The notes: generated by a model from the sequence alone, not told the origin. Counted from the stretch's first letter, positions 1 through 6,987 are shown. The stretch is DNA of 8,031 nt from Filomicrobium sp. (GCA_030607105.1 JAUWFF010000036.1:1-8031); one strand, 5' to 3'. Translations and numbers: made by a program.

Positions 1-105
1 TACAAGGACAAGGACAACAGTCCTTCGTTTGATCCAGGAGCCGGTGACAAGCCTGTGTGGCAACGAATGCAGATGCCGCCGGAAGCAATGATTACGGTGC
101 GATAG
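1..105 (+). CDS. C-terminal end of an unidentified protein (partial)
   Basis: Reading from base 1 in frame 1 gives 34 codons without a stop, ending in TAG at 103-105. The peptide begins YKDKDNSPSFDPG and ends PPEAMITVR. It is hydrophilic, with Asp, Lys and Pro in the first half, and looks like a natural C-terminal tail. The start lies outside the window, so no family can be named. Another plus frame is also open for about 90 bases, so the frame choice is an inference. It rests on the plausible residue mix and on the absence of a competing minus-strand gene start. A 138-bp gap follows before the DedA-type gene on the same strand. Confidence 0.4.
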   Translation, partial: YKDKDNSPSFDPGAGDKPVWQRMQMPPEAMITVR

Positions 106-209
106 ACCGTTGCGACAGAACCGAGCAGCGAAAAGGAAACCGTTGATGTGAGCTTGGCGGCATTCCCGAGAGGGAAGTGCCTCTAAGCTTGTTTCGTTTT
201 TTTCATATG

Positions 210-236
210 AGAGCCGGTCGCAGGCTCTAGGGGGAC
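210..236 (+). promoter_or_regulatory. Leader hairpin abutting the Shine-Dalgarno of the DedA-type gene
   Basis: AGAGCC (210-215) and GGCTCT (223-228) form a perfect 6-bp stem with a 7-base loop. The next base starts the Shine-Dalgarno AGGGGG (229-234), which lies 9 bases before the GTG start at 244. The site fixes that start. Whether the hairpin affects translation is unknown. Confidence 0.4.
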
Positions 237-243
237 AAACCGG

Positions 244-765
244 GTGGAGCTTGAAAGTTGGTGGCAGGCCGCGCTTCAGCTCGTTCGTGAGAATGAGACT
301 TTCATCGAGGTGGCGCTTTTCGCGTTCGCCTTTGCCGAGTCGATTATTTTTGCCTCGGTCTTCGTCCCATCAACACCGATCTTCATCGGTGTCGGAGCCC
401 TAGAGGGCGCGGCTGACGGCCCCCTTGTCCCGCTGATCATAGCGGGAAGTTTGGGCGCCATCGCAGGCGATCTCGTCTCATTCGCAATCGGCCAGCGTTT
501 TCGTGGCGATCTCCCAAAAATGTGGCTCTTGCGCGACCACCCCGGCCAACTCGAGCGCGCCCGCCGGTTCGTCGAAAAGTGGGGAACCGCTGCTGTGGTC
601 GCGTCCAAGCTGTCGGGACCCTTGCGGCCGATCGTGCCGATGCTTGTCGGCGCATCAGAAATGAACCGGTCGAGGTTCTTCATCGCCAGCGCCGCCTCAT
701 CAGTTATCTGGGCGGTTCTCGTTCTTGCGCCGGCTTATTATGGCTTCAAGGCAATGACCCATTGA
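244..765 (+). CDS. DedA/VTT-family inner-membrane protein
   Basis: This is a small polytopic membrane protein of the DedA (SNARE-associated, VTT-domain) family. Members are linked to proton-motive-force-dependent membrane homeostasis and to lipid-carrier flipping. Hydrophobic stretches lie at about residues 20-55, 61-83, 115-137 and 146-168. Family-like features are the acidic E32 before a re-entrant segment with VPSTP (41-45), GDLVSFAIGQRFRG (75-88), an amphipathic region with FVEKWG (109-114), and the SGPLRPIVPMLVG block (124-136). The last corresponds to the family's arginine/proline-rich signature. At 173 residues it is slightly shorter than the usual roughly 200. The start is GTG at 244, with AGGGGG 9 bases upstream and an in-frame TGA at 208-210. 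It appears to be transcribed alone. The individual substrate cannot be told from sequence. Confidence 0.8.
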   Translation: MELESWWQAALQLVRENETFIEVALFAFAFAESIIFASVFVPSTPIFIGVGALEGAADGPLVPLIIAGSLGAIAGDLVSFAIGQRFRGDLPKMWLLRDHPGQLERARRFVEKWGTAAVVASKLSGPLRPIVPMLVGASEMNRSRFFIASAASSVIWAVLVLAPAYYGFKAMTH

Positions 766-775
766 TTGAATGTAC

Positions 776-790
776 GATCAGGCGCTGATC
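776..790 (+). terminator. Weak hairpin just after the DedA-type gene
   Basis: GATCAG (776-781) and CTGATC (785-790) make a 6-bp stem with loop GCG, 11 bases after the stop codon. Only a short mixed T-rich stretch follows, so termination is possible but weak. A second small inverted repeat, TTGTTG/CAACAA, lies at 798-803 and 811-816. Confidence 0.25.
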
Positions 791-878
791 TGCGCTCTTG
801 TTGATCACTCCAACAATCGACCTATCCTTTGTCTGTTGATCGGACCAGCGATCGCACTCTGATCGCGGCGCGCGCACA

Positions 879-915
879 ATAACAAAAGACCACGCCGGCG
901 GTGGCCGGCGGGGTC
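879..915 (-). terminator. Intrinsic terminator of the peroxiredoxin gene
   Basis: The stem pairs GACC-A-C-GCCGGC (888-899) with GCCGGC-G-G-GGTC (904-915). This gives 11 pairs with one A/G mismatch and loop GGTG. On the minus strand the stem is followed by TTTTGTTATT (878-887). It lies 27 bases past the peroxiredoxin stop codon. Plus-strand use for the DedA-type gene is less likely, because the plus side has only a short T-rich stretch. Confidence 0.75.
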
Positions 916-941
916 TCACTTTATTGCAGAGCCTGCCAGAT

Positions 942-1601
942 TTACTTGCTCGTCGGCACGAGCCGCAGATAGGGCTTCAACGTCTTCCAGCCATCAGGGA
1001 ACAATGCTTTGGCATCTTCATCGGAAACTGCCGGAACGATAATGGCGTCATCTCCAGGGTTCCAGTTGGCCGGCGTCGCGAGCTTCTTCTCCGCCGTCAT
1101 TTGCAGCGAGTCTAGGACGCGCAGGATCTCATCAAAATTACGCCCGGTCGACATTGGGTAGGTCAGGATCAGCTTGATGCGCTTATCAGGACCGACAACG
1201 AACACGGTACGCACCGTGGCATTGGTCATCGCGGTGCGCCCTTCGGACGTACCTGGCTCGTCGGCGGGCAGCATGCCGTAGAGTTTGGCGACGGCGAGGT
1301 CGGTATCTCCGATCATCGGGTAATTCGGAGCAGTTCCGGTGACTTCGGCGATGTCGTTGGACCATTCGTTATGGTTCTGCACCGGATCAACACTGAGTCC
1401 GATGATCTTGCAGTTGCGACGGTCAAACTCCGGCTTGAGCTTGGCCATTGTGCCAAGTTCGGTCGTGCAGACCGGGGTGAAGTCCTTGGGGTGGGAGAAT
1501 AAGATCGCCCATCCGTCGCCGATGTAGTCGTGAAAGTTGATGTGGCCTTCCGTCGTCTCGGCTGCGAAATCTGGGGCGACATCGTTGATCGAGAGTGACA
1601 T
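942..1601 (-). CDS. 1-Cys peroxiredoxin (Prx6 subfamily)
   Basis: This is a cytosolic thiol peroxidase that reduces H2O2, organic hydroperoxides and possibly peroxynitrite. The 219-residue product has the P-x3-T-x2-C active site as P38, T42 and peroxidatic C45, inside HPKDFTPVCTTELG. The distal arginine is R131. The long C-terminal extension with NWNPGDDAIIVP and WKTLKPYLRLV is typical of the Prx6 group. C64 is present, but no standard resolving-cysteine motif is seen. I start at the ATG at 1599-1601, giving MSLSINDVAPDF, because the family begins there and AGAGG lies a short distance upstream. The longer in-frame version from 1682 adds 27 residues that do not resemble the family. It lies downstream of phaB on the same strand, but a hairpin and 320 bp separate them, so it probably has its own promoter. 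Confidence 0.93.
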   Translation of the reverse strand: MSLSINDVAPDFAAETTEGHINFHDYIGDGWAILFSHPKDFTPVCTTELGTMAKLKPEFDRRNCKIIGLSVDPVQNHNEWSNDIAEVTGTAPNYPMIGDTDLAVAKLYGMLPADEPGTSEGRTAMTNATVRTVFVVGPDKRIKLILTYPMSTGRNFDEILRVLDSLQMTAEKKLATPANWNPGDDAIIVPAVSDEDAKALFPDGWKTLKPYLRLVPTSK

Positions 1602-1788
1602 GGCTTTGCCTCTTGCTTGCAGGGGTGAAGACCGCGGCAATGCGCCTTGTAGTGAGATGGACCAGCGGCTGTTGAAACGCAAATCGATTCAATGTGAGGA
1701 GCAGTGCGAAGAGCTTTCCTGAGCCGCGGTCGAGACGAACACCTACGGAGCTATCTAACCCGCGCCCTGTTCCCCCGGGTACGCCTCG

Positions 1789-1804
1789 CCACGTGTTGAC
1801 GTGG
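1789..1804. repeat. Perfect 6-bp inverted repeat (CCACGT-GTTG-ACGTGG)
   Basis: CCACGT (1789-1794) and ACGTGG (1799-1804) are exact complements around a 4-base GTTG centre. The element lies about 190 bp upstream of the peroxiredoxin start. It could be a small regulator site or a chance hairpin. No T-tract accompanies it. Confidence 0.35.
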
Positions 1805-1867
1805 ATGCGATATCGAGTAAACCGCCTCCATTCCGACCGCAGATCGAGGTGCGCGGAATCACCAACG

Positions 1868-1897
1868 CCAATACGGGCCGGCTCGAAGGCCAGCCCG
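1868..1897 (-). terminator. Hairpin downstream of phaB, possible terminator
   Basis: CGGGCCGGC (1874-1882) pairs with GCCAGCCCG (1889-1897), 9 pairs including one G-U, with a 6-base loop containing TTCG on the minus strand. It starts 24 bases past the phaB stop. The minus-strand sequence after the stem is TATTGGCG, a poor T-tract, so it may act as a weak terminator or as a 3' stabilising structure of the phaAB message. Confidence 0.5.
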
Positions 1898-1921
1898 CAA
1901 GGTTAGGCTTGGTGATGGAGC

Positions 1922-2647
1922 TTAGGCCATGTGCTGGCCGCCGTTGGCCGAAATCGTCGAGCCGGTAATGAAGCCGGCATCATCCGAAACCAGGAAAGCA
2001 ACGATCTTGGCAATCTCTTCCGGCTCACCCAAACGACCGACCGGAATGTGCGGCAGGATCTTTGCCTTTAACACCTCCGGATCGATGGCGCGGACCATCT
2101 CGGTGCCGATGTAGCCAGGGCAAACCGCGTTGACGGTGATGCCTTTGAAGGCACCTTCCTGTGCGAGAGCCTTGGTGAAACCGAGGTCTCCCGACTTGGC
2201 CGCCGAGTAGTTGACCTGGCCCATCTGCCCCTTTTGGCCGTTGATCGATGAGATGTTAACGATGCGGCCGAACTTGCGGTCGCGCATGCCGGGCCAGACC
2301 TGATGGGTCATGTTGAACAGGCCGGAGAGGTTCGTGTCGATGACCTCATGCCACTGCTGCGGAGTCATCTTGTGGAACATGGTGTCCCGGGTGATGCCGG
2401 CGTTATTGATTAGAACGTCGACGGGACCAAGCTCGGCCTCGACCTTCTTGACGCCTTCCGCACACGAGTCGTAGTCGGCAACAGACCATTTGAAGACCGG
2501 AACGCCGGTCTCTTCCTTGAACTTGTTGGCGGCTTCGTCGTTACCACCATAGTTTGCGGCAACCGAAAAGCCGGCAGCCTTGAGTTCAAGCGAAATGGCG
2601 CGGCCGATACCACGGGTACCGCCTGTGACAATGGCAACTCGAGCCAT
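1922..2647 (-). CDS. phaB: Acetoacetyl-CoA reductase PhaB
   Basis: PhaB is an NAD(P)H-dependent reductase that makes (R)-3-hydroxybutyryl-CoA from acetoacetyl-CoA, the second step of PHB synthesis. The 241-residue product is a classical short-chain dehydrogenase. It has the cofactor glycine motif TGGTRGIG (8-15), NNAG (81-84), N106, and the catalytic S134, Y147 and K151 in NISSINGQKG and VNYSAAKSG. The NGQKGQ context and the VCPGYIGTEMV block are characteristic of PhaB rather than FabG. The end, TGSTISANGGQHMA, is typical. The ATG at 2645-2647 has GGGAGA 6 bases upstream. It is the second gene of the phaA-phaB pair, 129 bp after phaA, with a strong hairpin in between. Confidence 0.95.
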   Translation of the reverse strand: MARVAIVTGGTRGIGRAISLELKAAGFSVAANYGGNDEAANKFKEETGVPVFKWSVADYDSCAEGVKKVEAELGPVDVLINNAGITRDTMFHKMTPQQWHEVIDTNLSGLFNMTHQVWPGMRDRKFGRIVNISSINGQKGQMGQVNYSAAKSGDLGFTKALAQEGAFKGITVNAVCPGYIGTEMVRAIDPEVLKAKILPHIPVGRLGEPEEIAKIVAFLVSDDAGFITGSTISANGGQHMA

Positions 2648-2730
2648 GGTGAATCTCCCTAGTTCGTTTCTCTGAATGTCTGTTTGATCACGGGCGACCG
2701 AAGAACCCTTGATCTCGCGCGAGGTGGGAA

Positions 2731-2753
2731 CCGGCGGCCTTCACAGCCGCCGG
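2731..2753 (-). repeat. Perfect GC-rich hairpin in the phaA-phaB spacer
   Basis: CCGGCGGC (2731-2738) and GCCGCCGG (2746-2753) form an 8-bp perfect stem with a 7-base loop, 23 bases after the phaA stop. On the minus strand it is followed by TTCCCACC, so it lacks the T-tract of an intrinsic terminator. A 10-bp palindrome CTCGCGCGAG lies next to it at 2714-2723. The likely role is transcript stabilisation or partial attenuation between the two genes. Confidence 0.5.
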
Positions 2754-2776
2754 CCAGTTCGAATACAGGCCCAGGC

Positions 2777-3967
2777 TTAGTCGCGGGCGACACACAACGC
2801 GACACCCATGCCGCCGCCGATGCACAGCGTGGCGAGGCCCTTCTTGGCGTCGCGGCGCTTCATTTCAAACAGCAGCGTGTTGAGCACCCGCGCGCCGGAG
2901 GCCCCGATCGGGTGGCCGATGGCGATGGCACCGCCGTTGACGTTCACCTTTGAGGTATCCCAGGCAAGGTCCTTGTTGACGGCGCACGCTTGCGCCGCGA
3001 ATGCCTCGTTGGCCTCCACCAGATCGAGGTCACCGGTCGACCATCCGGCCAGTTCAAGCGCCTTGCGGGACGAAGGGATGGGCCCCGTGCCCATGATTGC
3101 AGGATCAACACCTACGCTGGCCGCGGAAACGATGCGGGCCAGCGGCTCGATGCCGCGTCGATTGGCTTCGGCAGCTGTCATCATCAGCACGACGGCTGCG
3201 CCGTCATTGATGCCAGAAGCATTGCCGGCTGTGACCGTGCCTTCTTTGCGGTCAAAAGCTGGACGCAGCTTTGCGACGCTGTCCATGGTCACGCCGTGTT
3301 TGATGTACTCGTCGGCGTCGACGATGATGTCGCCCTTGCGGTGCTTAACAGTTACCGGCGTGATTTCATCCTTGAACTTGCCGGCCTTCTGGGCGGCTTC
3401 GGCCTTGTTCTGCGAAGCCACGGCGAAGGCGTCCTGTTCTTCGCGCGTGATCTGCCACTGGCGGGCGACGTTCTCAGCGGTGGTGCCCATATGGTAGTCC
3501 TGGAAGGCATCCATGAGTCCGTCACGCAGCATGCTGTCCAGGAACTTGACGTCACCCATCTTGGTGCCATTCCGCAAGTTGGATAGGTGCGGCGCCTGGC
3601 TCATGCTTTCTTGTCCACCCGCAATAACAATATTCGCCGATCCATCACGGATCTGCTGGGCCCCGAGAGCCACCGCCCTAAGACCTGAGCCGCACAGCTG
3701 GTTCATACCCCAGGCCGGGCTTTCAACCGGGATCCCGGCGTTTACGGAAGCCTGGCGTGCTGGGTTCTGTCCAGCGCCCGCGGCAAGCACCTGCCCGAGG
3801 ATCACCTCGGAGACATCCGCTGGGGCGACCCCTGCACGCTCCATCGCGGCCTCGACGGCGACTTTGCCGAGGTCATGTGCCGGCAGCGTCGAAAGCGCAC
3901 CGTTGAACGACCCAACAGGCGTGCGTGCTGCACTGGCTATGACGATGGTTTCGTTATCCTGACTCAT
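2777..3967 (-). CDS. phaA: Acetyl-CoA acetyltransferase (biosynthetic thiolase) PhaA
   Basis: PhaA condenses two acetyl-CoA to acetoacetyl-CoA plus CoA, the entry step of PHB synthesis. The 396-residue product matches the usual thiolase length of about 390-395. It has the nucleophile C92 in [11 protein letters not shown], the family signature NEAFAAQ (320-326), H352 in [16 protein letters not shown], and the proton-shuttling C382 in [11 protein letters not shown]. The N-terminus, with [16 protein letters not shown], is also typical. The ATG at 3965-3967 is preceded by AGGAGAG at good spacing. It leads the phaA-phaB pair and is divergent from phaR, an arrangement common in alphaproteobacteria. 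Repression by PhaR is plausible, and a 28-bp inverted repeat lies 119-146 bp upstream. Confidence 0.95.
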   Translation of the reverse strand: MSQDNETIVIASAARTPVGSFNGALSTLPAHDLGKVAVEAAMERAGVAPADVSEVILGQVLAAGAGQNPARQASVNAGIPVESPAWGMNQLCGSGLRAVALGAQQIRDGSANIVIAGGQESMSQAPHLSNLRNGTKMGDVKFLDSMLRDGLMDAFQDYHMGTTAENVARQWQITREEQDAFAVASQNKAEAAQKAGKFKDEITPVTVKHRKGDIIVDADEYIKHGVTMDSVAKLRPAFDRKEGTVTAGNASGINDGAAVVLMMTAAEANRRGIEPLARIVSAASVGVDPAIMGTGPIPSSRKALELAGWSTGDLDLVEANEAFAAQACAVNKDLAWDTSKVNVNGGAIAIGHPIGASGARVLNTLLFEMKRRDAKKGLATLCIGGGMGVALCVARD

Positions 3968-4085
3968 TTGGGGGCTCTCCTGGGTTGTCCGCGGGTCTAA
4001 GCTGCTTCTGGCCGCTTCTTTTATCTCTCTTTATGGGCGGGGTCGGGCACCAATACCAGCAAAGCTTGACCATGATACATAGTGC

Positions 4086-4113
4086 CGAAGTCGTCATATC
4101 AGTTTCGACTTCG
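4086..4113. promoter_or_regulatory. 28-bp inverted repeat upstream of phaA, operator candidate
   Basis: CGAAGTCG (4086-4093) and CGACTTCG (4106-4113) are perfect 8-bp inverted arms separated by 12 bases. The arm centres are 20 bp apart, about two helical turns, as expected for a dimeric DNA-binding protein. A possible minus-strand phaA promoter overlaps it: TTGCGG (4117-4122), an 18-bp spacer, and TATGAC (4093-4098). The promoter match is modest. Confidence 0.4.
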
Positions 4114-4232
4114 CTGCCGCAATCACGACATGAGGCGAACCTGTGCCTGCCCAATAGCCTTAAGTTGGCCTGCTTTGGTCGAAATTCCAGCATAAACGAC
4201 TTAAACTCAGTTGGCGCATGTGATACCTTGGT

Positions 4233-4258
4233 GCAACGCAAAAGCGCTTTGCCGTTGC
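4233..4258. promoter_or_regulatory. 26-bp symmetric dyad upstream of phaR, PhaR operator candidate
   Basis: The element reads GCAACG (4233-4238), 2 bases, the perfect palindrome AAAGCGCTTT (4241-4250), 2 bases, then CGTTGC (4253-4258). It is symmetric except for the two 2-base spacers. It includes TGC-N3-GCA (4232-4240), which resembles the TGC-rich CTGC-N3-4-GCAG sites reported for PhaR of Paracoccus denitrificans. It ends 38 bp before the phaR start codon, a good place for an autoregulatory operator. Confidence 0.45.
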
Positions 4259-4296
4259 TGCGAACGTTCAACAGTTGGAAGTGAGCTGAGCTGGAG

Positions 4297-4929
4297 ATGC
4301 TGAACAAGCCGGAAGCGCGGAACGAAAAGCGCGAAGCCGTCGTCATCAAAAAGTATGCTAACCGACGTCTCTACAACACTGAGACGAGCACCTACGTGAC
4401 ACTGGACGATCTCGCTGAGATGGTCCGCTCGGATCGCGACTTCGTTGTATACGATGCCAAGAGCGGTGATGATCTGACGCACTCCGTGCTGACTCAGATC
4501 ATCGTTGACCAGGAGAGCAAGGGGCAGACATTGCTGCCGGTGCCGTTTCTGCGGCAGCTCATCCGCCTCTATGGCGATAGCATCTCGCGAATGGTTCCAA
4601 CCTACTTGCAGTTCAGCATGGAAACTTTGGCCCGCGAACAGGAGCGTTTTCGCGACCAGATTTCGACGGCCTTTGGTTCACATTCGACTCCGTTCGAGGC
4701 GTATCAGGAGCACGCGCGCCGCAATATGGCGATCTTCGAGCAGGCTATGTCCATGTGGAGCCCCTTCCCAAATTCGCCTTCAGAAGTCGCGGGCAAGGAG
4801 AGCGAAGGCGCAACGGATGACACGATCGGCGAAGCGCAGCCACCCGCGCGCAATGAGATTGATGAGCTCAAGTCACAACTCGCCGCGATGCAGCAAAAGA
4901 TCGAGCGGCTGGCGCAGGACAAGGACTGA
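4297..4929 (+). CDS. phaR: Polyhydroxyalkanoate synthesis repressor PhaR
   Basis: PhaR is a DNA-binding regulator that also binds PHB. It represses phasin genes, often its own gene and sometimes other PHB genes, until polymer accumulates. The 210-residue product has the PHB/PHA accumulation regulator N-terminal domain (about 15-75), with VVIKKYANRRLYNTETSTYV and DAKSGDDLTHSVLTQII. The second accumulation-regulator domain (about 79-120) contains LLPVPFLRQLIRLYG and MVPTYLQFSMETLAREQERF. The acidic linker ends in a short predicted coiled coil, NEIDELKSQLAAMQQKIERL (187-206). ATG 4297 is the first usable start after an in-frame TGA at 4282-4284. The best ribosome binding site is GGAAGTGAG (4277-4285), about 11 bases upstream. 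A GGAG directly abutting the ATG is too close. It is divergent from phaA. Confidence 0.95.
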   Translation: MLNKPEARNEKREAVVIKKYANRRLYNTETSTYVTLDDLAEMVRSDRDFVVYDAKSGDDLTHSVLTQIIVDQESKGQTLLPVPFLRQLIRLYGDSISRMVPTYLQFSMETLAREQERFRDQISTAFGSHSTPFEAYQEHARRNMAIFEQAMSMWSPFPNSPSEVAGKESEGATDDTIGEAQPPARNEIDELKSQLAAMQQKIERLAQDKD

Positions 4930-4945
4930 CTAAAACGCTTGAGCC

Positions 4946-4963
4946 GTCTTTCTCCAGCAAGAC
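4946..4963 (-). terminator. Weak hairpin at the phaR / EAL-gene convergent junction
   Basis: GTCTT (4946-4950) and AAGAC (4959-4963) form a 5-bp stem with an 8-base loop in the 63-bp gap between convergent stop codons. On the minus strand a TTTTAG follows, about 10 bases past the stem. It is too weak and too far from the T-tract for a confident call. Confidence 0.2.
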
Positions 4964-4992
4964 CGCTAAAAGCCGCGCGACCAATCCTCATC

Positions 4993-6759
4993 TCATGTCG
5001 GAATGGCTAGCAACTCGTCGACAGGGGTAGGCTTGCCGAAATAGAAGCCTTGCAGGTAGGTAACTCCCATGCGGGTGAGAATGTGGGCGGTTTTTTCATC
5101 GCCGACCCATTCGGCTACGGTCTCCATACCGAAGGTTTTAGCCAATTCCACCATCGTTTTGATGAAGATCCGGTCGGAAGCGTCCTTAGCGAGGTTCTTA
5201 ACGAACGATCCATCGATCTTCACAAGATCGACCGGCAGGTGCTTTAGGTTCTTAAACGACGTGTAGCCGGCGCCAAAATCATCGATTGCGACGCGACACC
5301 CCATCTCGCGCAATGCGTCGACGAACGCTGCGGCCTGATCAATGTCATCAATGACGTTGGTCTCGGTAATCTCCAGCACGAGCCTTTCCGTGACCGCGCG
5401 TTCGCAGGCGGTCAGCTCCTGCAGGGTCGCCAACCATTCCTGATCGCTGGCGGTAATGCTCGATACGTTAACCGACAGTGAAAGCCGAGGGTGCTTCCGC
5501 AGCAGCCCAACCGCAAGTCTGAGAGTGCGCCTGTCGATATGGCGCAGGAGCCCGAATTGCTCGGCAAAGGGTATGAACTCATCGGCTGACGCCAGAGTTC
5601 CGTCCGTCTTTTTCATCCGCAGCAGGCATTCGAACAGTTCGGCGCGCCGCGACTTGGCATTGATGATCGGCTGCAAGACCAGACACATGCGGTTGGCTTC
5701 AAGAGCGGACATGAAGTCGTCGGCGATGGTGATGCGGCGCTGGCGTACCGACTCCTGCGCGTTGTTTGTTTCAAAGCTGACGAAGCTGTCGGTACGGCGC
5801 GTCTTTGCTGTGCTGTGTGCGATCAGGGAGCGGCGGAAGGCCTGCTGCACCGTTGCGGCCTGGTCAGGCAGCATAACGCCACCAACAGAGATTGAAGCCG
5901 GCAGCTGGCATGCCGATGTCTGGATCGGCTCCTCGCGGACCGCTTTCATGAACCGCTCGGCGGCGCTACGCATTGCGTCGGCGCCGCTCTCGCTGAGGAC
6001 GACACCGAATTTGTTGGACGAATAGCGTCCCAGAACATCGCCGCTTTTCAGCTTGCCCTTGATGATGTTCGCCGTTGCAGCAAGGACCTCATCGCCAATC
6101 TCGAAACCAAAGATTTCGTTGATGGCGGACAGGTTGTTAACGGAAATCATCAGGAACCCGCTCGATGTCAAACGGCGCTGGGCGTGCCCTAGTACCGCGG
6201 TAACTGCTTGCGGAAGTTGCGAGCGGTTCAACTGACTGGCCAGTTCATCGCGATGAGCGCTGCAATGCGCCGCCTGTTCCGCCATGAATGCTTCGTCAAC
6301 GACGCGAACTGCTCCCCACACGCGGGCGGGGCGTCCATCGGCGCCGGGCCAGCAGCGGCCTTGGTCCTCCAGCCAGATCGAAGCGTTGCTCTGAGCGGTG
6401 GTCGGCCTGAAGCGGTACTGAACCCGATAGGGCACGCCGCGGTCAGACGCGCAGGCAGTTTCAGCGGAGATCGCAGCTGTTCGGCGTGGCAGATGCTCGG
6501 GGACGATGTGTGCCTCAAAGGCTTTGCCGCTGGCGATCTCGTTCAGGTTGTCCACGCCAAGGACGGAGGCGGCATTTGGCTCCCATTGCAGCGTGTCACT
6601 GATCAGGTCCCAAACGTAGGCGCTTTCCTCAAACGCCGACAGCACGCCGACCAAGTCCAGCCCCACAGCCTCCCGCAATCTGTCCACGGGTTCACGATCT
6701 CTATCAGACGACGATGCAGGTATCACGCCGCCGCCGTCGCTTTGACGTTCTACTGCCAT
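4993..6759 (-). CDS. PAS-GGDEF(degenerate)-EAL protein, probable c-di-GMP phosphodiesterase
   Basis: This is a 588-residue cytosolic signalling protein with no membrane segment or signal peptide. An N-terminal PAS-like sensor region spans about 40-155 (YVWDLISDTLQWEPNAASVLGV). A GGDEF-like domain follows at about 175-330. Its signature is replaced by SSNKF (247-251), and the usual metal-binding aspartate region reads ISVNNLSAIN, so it should not make c-di-GMP. The EAL domain (about 343-585) keeps all the expected phosphodiesterase residues: E377 (motif ECL), N431, E463, D493, D494, K514, E550 and Q570. The spacings from N431 to Q570 match active enzymes. Hydrolysis of c-di-GMP to pGpG is therefore likely, with the degenerate GGDEF perhaps regulatory. 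An in-frame TAG at 6772-6774 fixes the start near ATG 6759, but the ribosome binding site is weak. It is convergent with phaR. Confidence 0.9.
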   Translation of the reverse strand: MAVERQSDGGGVIPASSSDRDREPVDRLREAVGLDLVGVLSAFEESAYVWDLISDTLQWEPNAASVLGVDNLNEIASGKAFEAHIVPEHLPRRTAAISAETACASDRGVPYRVQYRFRPTTAQSNASIWLEDQGRCWPGADGRPARVWGAVRVVDEAFMAEQAAHCSAHRDELASQLNRSQLPQAVTAVLGHAQRRLTSSGFLMISVNNLSAINEIFGFEIGDEVLAATANIIKGKLKSGDVLGRYSSNKFGVVLSESGADAMRSAAERFMKAVREEPIQTSACQLPASISVGGVMLPDQAATVQQAFRRSLIAHSTAKTRRTDSFVSFETNNAQESVRQRRITIADDFMSALEANRMCLVLQPIINAKSRRAELFECLLRMKKTDGTLASADEFIPFAEQFGLLRHIDRRTLRLAVGLLRKHPRLSLSVNVSSITASDQEWLATLQELTACERAVTERLVLEITETNVIDDIDQAAAFVDALREMGCRVAIDDFGAGYTSFKNLKHLPVDLVKIDGSFVKNLAKDASDRIFIKTMVELAKTFGMETVAEWVGDEKTAHILTRMGVTYLQGFYFGKPTPVDELLAIPT

Positions 6760-6987
6760 ATTCCAGTTGGACTAGAGCTCACGGAAAGGATCCTAGGTAC
6801 ACTTACCGAGCAGACCGCGACATCGCACGGTGCCGGTATCCGAAAGAGGTTAATCGGAAGCCACTAACAACAATTGAAGCGCCGCATTAACAAATGTCGC
6901 CATCTGCTCCTGACTTGCCTCCCCCGGGGGCTGAGCTCCGGATCGCAGGGCATTTCGTGTGCGTGCGAGCAAGAAAGTACTGCGACG

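Larger units (their letters stand above)
1602..1921. other. Intergenic region between phaB and the peroxiredoxin gene
   Basis: This stretch has no convincing gene. It should contain the minus-strand promoter and leader of the peroxiredoxin, but I could not assign -35 and -10 boxes with confidence. It also holds the phaB-side hairpin at 1874-1897 and a perfect short dyad at 1789-1804. The plus-strand open frames here are arginine- and proline-rich and lack ribosome binding sites, so they look accidental. Confidence 0.6.
3968..4296. other. Divergent phaA/phaR control region
   Basis: These 329 bp hold the promoters of both phaA (-) and phaR (+). Two dyad elements stand out, at 4086-4113 and 4233-4258, and are described separately. 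No gene is convincing here: the open frames overlap both strands, have poor starts such as TTG, and resemble no family. The phaR promoter could not be assigned with confidence. Confidence 0.7.

Noticed and set aside
942..1682. Longer 246-residue version of the peroxiredoxin
   Set aside because: The extra 27 N-terminal residues do not look like the family. The Prx6-type N-terminus begins at the ATG at 1599-1601, which has a ribosome binding site.
2754..2770. GTTCGAAT resembling a tRNA T-loop
   Set aside because: No acceptor, D or anticodon stems can be found around it, so it is a chance match.
3985..4284. 99-residue plus-strand open frame between phaA and phaR
   Set aside because: It has a TTG start, no ribosome binding site and no recognisable domain. 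It covers the divergent promoter region with its dyad elements.
6921..6930. CCCCCGGGGG palindrome upstream of the EAL gene
   Set aside because: A short GC palindrome without flanking symmetry, T-tract or loop. No function can be supported.
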